From: Candidatus Aenigmatarchaeota archaeon
GTDB lineage: Archaea; Aenigmatarchaeota; Aenigmatarchaeia; Aenigmatarchaeales; SZUA-1535
Length of the DNA stretch: 9,001 bases
Direction of reading: 5' to 3'
Assembly (NCBI GenBank): GCA_015521535.1
Contig: WAOA01000037.1
Location: 1-9,001 of the forward strand
Shown here: piece by piece, positions 6,875-9,001 of the stretch
Numbering within the stretch: the stretch's first letter is position 1
How the letters are laid out: every line of letters starts with the position of its first letter
The notes under the pieces: model-generated
Told to the model about the DNA's origin: nothing
The model's database searches: none
The model's input: the letters and a program-made list of their open reading frames with translations, nothing else
Translations under genes and position numbers: made by a program

Positions 6875-6901
6875 ATGGAATATCTAAAAGACTCGAGATG
6901 A
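6875..6901 (+). CDS. Eight-codon leader ORF overlapping the tyrS start (or displaced TyrRS N-terminus)
   Basis: The reading is MEYLKDSR then TGA; an in-frame ATG at 6869 would give MPMEYLKDSR. Its stop overlaps the tyrS ATG as ATGA (6898-6901), the usual geometry for stop-start re-initiation. It owns the best Shine-Dalgarno in the window, 4 nt away. It contains one Tyr codon. Archaeal TyrRS proteins usually have several residues before the position matching Met1 here, so this could also be the enzyme's true N-terminus put out of frame by one base. No direct evidence of translation exists. Confidence 0.35.
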   Translation: MEYLKDSR

Positions 6902-7974
6902 TTTCTAAAGAACCGACGGAAGAGATTCTGACAAAAGATAGACTTGTCTCTTTGTTGGAAGAAAAAGAAAAAATAACACATTATATAGGATTCGAAATCT
7001 CTGGATTTTTGCAGATAGGCCAATTACTCTGTGTGCAAAAGATAGTGGATTTTCAAAAGGCGGGTATAGACACGAAAATATTTCTGGCGGACGTACATTC
7101 CTTTATAAACAGAAAACTAAACGGTGATCTCGAAACTATCAGAAAGGTTGCAGGCGGATATTTCAAAGAGGTTTTATCTAAATCTATTGAAGTCCTAGGC
7201 GGAAAACCGGAAAAAACAGAATTTATACTAGGTTCAAAACTTTATGAAAGGTTGGGAATGGATTATCTGATAGACATGATAAGGGTTTCGCAGAAGACAA
7301 CGCTTTCAAGAATAAAAAGGTCTATAACGATAGCCGGGAGAAAAGAAGGCGAGGCAATAGATTTTGCGATACTCTTATATGTTCCTATGCAGGTAGCGGA
7401 TATATTTTCCCTTAAAGTAGATATAGCCCATGGAGGAATGGATCAAAGAAAAGCGCATGTTATCGCTCTAGATGTTAGTAAAGCATTCGATTACAAACCA
7501 ATTGCAATCCATCACTCGCTGCTTATAGGATATCATATAAATGAAAACTCATGGAAAAAGATTTACGAGGCAAAGAAAATCGGAAACAGAAATTTGTTAA
7601 TAGAAGGGATAGAAGAAATAAAAATGAGTAAATCAAAGCCTGAAACAGCTATATACGTTCACGATAGCGAAGAAAGGATAAGAAAAATGATTATGAAATC
7701 TTTTTGTCCAAAATACGCCGTAGATTATATTCCGGTGTTCGAGACAATTAAACATTTACTTTTGAGAAACAGAACTTTCGAAATAAACGGAAAGAGATAC
7801 TTCGAGTTCGAATCTTTAAAAAATGACTATTTGAAAGGAAAAATACATCCTAGAGATTTGAAAGAAAAAGTCTCAGAAAATTTAATAGGACTTTTGCGTC
7901 CGTTAATAAAACATTTTAGGGAAGGAAAAGGAAAAAAGTATATGGAAGAACTTGTGAATATTAAAGGTTCATGA
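6898..7974 (+). CDS. tyrS: Tyrosyl-tRNA synthetase, archaeal type
   Basis: Cytoplasmic class I synthetase (358 residues) that charges tRNA-Tyr with tyrosine. Tyr-pocket residues can be lined up with Methanocaldococcus jannaschii TyrRS: Tyr29 in YIGFE, Tyr161/Gln165/Asp168 in YVPMQVAD and Gln183 in GGMDQRK. KMSKS is at 242-246 in the KMSKSKPETAI context seen in one archaeal TyrRS branch, after an insertion of about 26 residues relative to the M. jannaschii enzyme. HPRDLK (317-322) carries the Asp that reads the anticodon's first base. The HIGH signature is unusual: residues 39-42 read QIGQ, lacking both histidines, though the flanking GFEISG matches the family. No in-frame start lies upstream before a stop at 6862. 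The ATG overlaps a short leader ORF's stop. The family is certain; full activity is not, given QIGQ. Confidence 0.9.
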   Translation: MISKEPTEEILTKDRLVSLLEEKEKITHYIGFEISGFLQIGQLLCVQKIVDFQKAGIDTKIFLADVHSFINRKLNGDLETIRKVAGGYFKEVLSKSIEVLGGKPEKTEFILGSKLYERLGMDYLIDMIRVSQKTTLSRIKRSITIAGRKEGEAIDFAILLYVPMQVADIFSLKVDIAHGGMDQRKAHVIALDVSKAFDYKPIAIHHSLLIGYHINENSWKKIYEAKKIGNRNLLIEGIEEIKMSKSKPETAIYVHDSEERIRKMIMKSFCPKYAVDYIPVFETIKHLLLRNRTFEINGKRYFEFESLKNDYLKGKIHPRDLKEKVSENLIGLLRPLIKHFREGKGKKYMEELVNIKGS

Positions 7975-8049
7975 AAATAAACTGTCATAATATCTTTTGC
8001 TTAATGCCAATGTAGAGCGATACATACACTACTACTCAGGATGGTTAAT

Positions 8050-8064
8050 AACTCGAAGCGAGTT
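8050..8064. terminator. Hairpin AACTCG-AAG-CGAGTT between convergent tyrS and prs
   Basis: A perfect 6 bp stem with a 3-base loop sits 8 bp beyond the prs stop and 75 bp beyond the tyrS stop, in the 98 bp convergent gap. It could mark the 3' end of either transcript. No T-run follows it on either strand, whereas archaeal termination relies mainly on T-runs. A short TTTT at 7995-7998 is the nearest such signal for tyrS. Confidence 0.3.
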
Positions 8065-8072
8065 CAAGTACT

Positions 8073-8912
8073 TTAGACAAACTCATCGATAATCTTTTTA
8101 ATAATTGGAAGTACGCTAACTTTTGAGTATGATGATTTTATCGTATCTGTGACTATTATATCGTCCGCTACGCTCAGGTTGTTTATTGCTGTACCAACAA
8201 ACAAACCGTGAACAGCGCATGCGATAACGCGAAGCGCTCCGCTTTCTTTTAATTTTTTACATACTTCAACCATAGTTCCGCCGGTAGCAATCATATCATC
8301 GAACACGGCAACACTTTTTCCAGCAACGTTTAATTCTTCGAGAAATACATTTGGTTTGCGAAAAATCGCGTGCTCTTTTTCTTCATACTTTTCGTTTCTT
8401 CTTGTGTCAACGCATATTGCATTTTCTCCTTTCAGTAAATTCTTTGCACCGGTTCCCGGAAGAATTATTAAATCTGCATTTATCCTCTCTTTGAGTAAAT
8501 AAGCAGCGTTATGATTATGAATTTCCACTCCCCATTCCGTAAAAACACCGCTTTTCTTCAAAAAGTGCGCGTTGATTAAATGAATCTCCGATATACCGAC
8601 ACCGGAAAAAAGTTTTATCAAAGTTCTTGTAGAAAGCGCCTCGCCTTCAAGAAATATCTTATCCTGTTTAGTGTAGGGAAAATAAGGCGCTACGAGCGCG
8701 ACCTCGCTCGCGCCGTTATCGTAAAGTGCGTCTATTGTAAGAAAAGCTTCGATAAGCGAATCATTCTGATTAGGGAAAAAACTCTGAAGATAGTAAACCT
8801 TTCCTTTTGGTTTTTCTGGCAAGCGGACATAAACCTCGCTATCCGGAAACCTCTTAACAAAAACCTCTTTACCAACGCCAAAATGCCTTGCATTACTTCC
8901 AGCGAAAAGCAT
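8073..8912 (-). CDS. prs: Ribose-phosphate pyrophosphokinase (PRPP synthetase), divergent archaeal type
   Basis: Expected reaction: ribose 5-phosphate + ATP to PRPP + AMP, in the cytoplasm, feeding nucleotide synthesis and possibly the nearby DPPR synthase-like enzyme. Its 279 residues match the short archaeal class. It has RFPDSEVYVR (21-30, usually FPDGE), PYFPYTKQDK (76-85) and a complete PRPP/ribose-phosphate loop VFDDMIATGGTM (203-214). Several catalytic signatures differ by eye. The DxH motif reads NAH (114-116). The PDxG motif reads PGTG (152-155). The flexible catalytic loop reads VDTRR (168-172), lacking the Lys normally two residues before the conserved Arg. There is no frameshift, so the gene looks maintained. 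The ATG at 8912 has a TATA box 28 bp upstream and no Shine-Dalgarno. Homology is firm; normal activity is uncertain. Confidence 0.85.
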   Translation of the reverse strand: MLFAGSNARHFGVGKEVFVKRFPDSEVYVRLPEKPKGKVYYLQSFFPNQNDSLIEAFLTIDALYDNGASEVALVAPYFPYTKQDKIFLEGEALSTRTLIKLFSGVGISEIHLINAHFLKKSGVFTEWGVEIHNHNAAYLLKERINADLIILPGTGAKNLLKGENAICVDTRRNEKYEEKEHAIFRKPNVFLEELNVAGKSVAVFDDMIATGGTMVEVCKKLKESGALRVIACAVHGLFVGTAINNLSVADDIIVTDTIKSSYSKVSVLPIIKKIIDEFV

Positions 8913-8916
8913 GAAA

Positions 8917-8924
8917 TTTTTTAA
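8917..8924 (+). promoter_or_regulatory. Probable TATA box for the gene starting at 8951
   Basis: TTTTTTAA is centred about 30 bp upstream of the ATG at 8951, near the spacing used elsewhere in the window. It lies within the 38 bp divergent gap shared with prs. Confidence 0.35.
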
Positions 8925-8935
8925 GAAGAATTTTG

Positions 8936-8944
8936 ATATATATT
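8936..8944 (-). promoter_or_regulatory. TATA box for prs
   Basis: An alternating AT run (AATATATAT on minus) is centred about 28 bp upstream of the prs ATG at 8912, the leaderless spacing. No Shine-Dalgarno precedes that ATG. Confidence 0.5.
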
Positions 8945-8950
8945 TTTGTT

Positions 8951-9001
8951 ATGTTTAAAATTTGTACACTTTGTTTAAAAGGTTACGAATCTGTTGTAAG
9001 A
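8951..9001 (+). CDS. Partial CDS, 5' end of an unidentified protein
   Basis: Seventeen codons, MFKICTLCLKGYESVVR, are open to the right edge. The gene diverges from prs with 38 bp between starts and a TATA-like element about 30 bp upstream. It has two cysteines spaced CxxC. The pattern of a short strand, LKG, then a helix start resembles the N-termini of THUMP-domain RNA-modifying enzymes (GLEDVV-type). Seventeen residues are too few to assign a family, and a chance ORF is possible. Confidence 0.4.
   Translation, partial: MFKICTLCLKGYESVVR

Larger units (their letters stand above)
6424..6897. other. Non-coding stretch between the UbiA-type gene and tyrS
   Basis: This 474 bp stretch has no convincing protein gene. 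6424-6640 is AT-rich with only short, weak inverted repeats (for example AAGAT-N4-ATCTT near 6540-6555 and ATTACT...AGTAAT near 6597-6629). About 6660-6770 is visibly richer in G and C and folds into several hairpins; it is listed separately. About 6820-6897 holds the tyrS promoter and leader. I found no tRNA T-arm signature, no CRISPR-type repeats and no mobile-element ends. Confidence 0.6.

Noticed and set aside
8580..8924. 114-residue plus-strand frame opposite prs
   Set aside because: It is antisense to conserved PRPP synthetase motifs, has no promoter or ribosome-binding site of its own and no recognisable protein features.
1..9001. CRISPR array, insertion sequence, tRNA or rRNA genes
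   Set aside because: I saw no spaced direct repeats, transposase motifs, terminal inverted repeats or tRNA T-arm signatures on either strand; the inspection was by eye, so a divergent RNA could be missed.

Overview
The window looks like chromosomal DNA of an AT-rich archaeon, possibly a reduced-genome (DPANN-type) lineage. The evidence is a TyrRS of archaeal type (short, with the archaeal KMSKS context and C-terminal HPxDLK motif), a short archaeal-style PRPP synthetase, and promoter architecture. Almost every transcription-unit start has an archaeal TATA element centred about 28 bp upstream of the start codon and no Shine-Dalgarno, which implies leaderless mRNAs. The only clear Shine-Dalgarno sequences are at an operon-internal gene (3157) and in the tyrS leader. 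The DPANN placement is inference; the archaeal domain is well supported.

Layout. 1-93 (-): 5' end of a small membrane-anchored or pilin-like protein running off the left edge. 344-1867 (-): GT39/ArnT-like polytopic glycosyltransferase. 1908-3164 (+): FAD-dependent amine-oxidase/protoporphyrinogen-oxidase-like enzyme, diverging from the glycosyltransferase across a 40 bp promoter region and overlapping the next gene by 8 bp. 3157-4206 (+): DUF362 protein. 4220-5365 (-): a second, paralogous DUF362 protein, tail-to-tail with the first. 5422-6423 (+): UbiA-superfamily prenyltransferase closest in motifs to polyprenyl-phosphate phosphoribosyltransferase (DPPR synthase), diverging from the second DUF362 gene across a single central TATA box. 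6424-6897: long non-coding stretch with a GC-rich, hairpin-forming segment (possible structured RNA) and the tyrS leader. 6898-7974 (+): TyrRS, preceded by an 8-10 codon ORF that has the best ribosome-binding site and overlaps the tyrS start as ATGA. 8073-8912 (-): divergent PRPP synthetase. 8951-9001 (+): start of a gene running off the right edge.

How the genes may work together (inference). The left two thirds reads as a lipid-linked sugar module. The UbiA-type enzyme would attach phosphoribose from PRPP to a polyprenyl phosphate. The GT39-like enzyme would transfer a polyprenyl-phosphate-linked sugar to an acceptor outside the membrane. The FAD enzyme and the two DUF362 proteins are candidate steps in between, with unknown chemistry. 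A PRPP synthetase about 1.6 kb away could supply the donor, but its own catalytic motifs are altered. TyrRS also departs from its family at the HIGH signature (QIGQ). These two deviations and the tyrS leader ORF are the points most worth checking.
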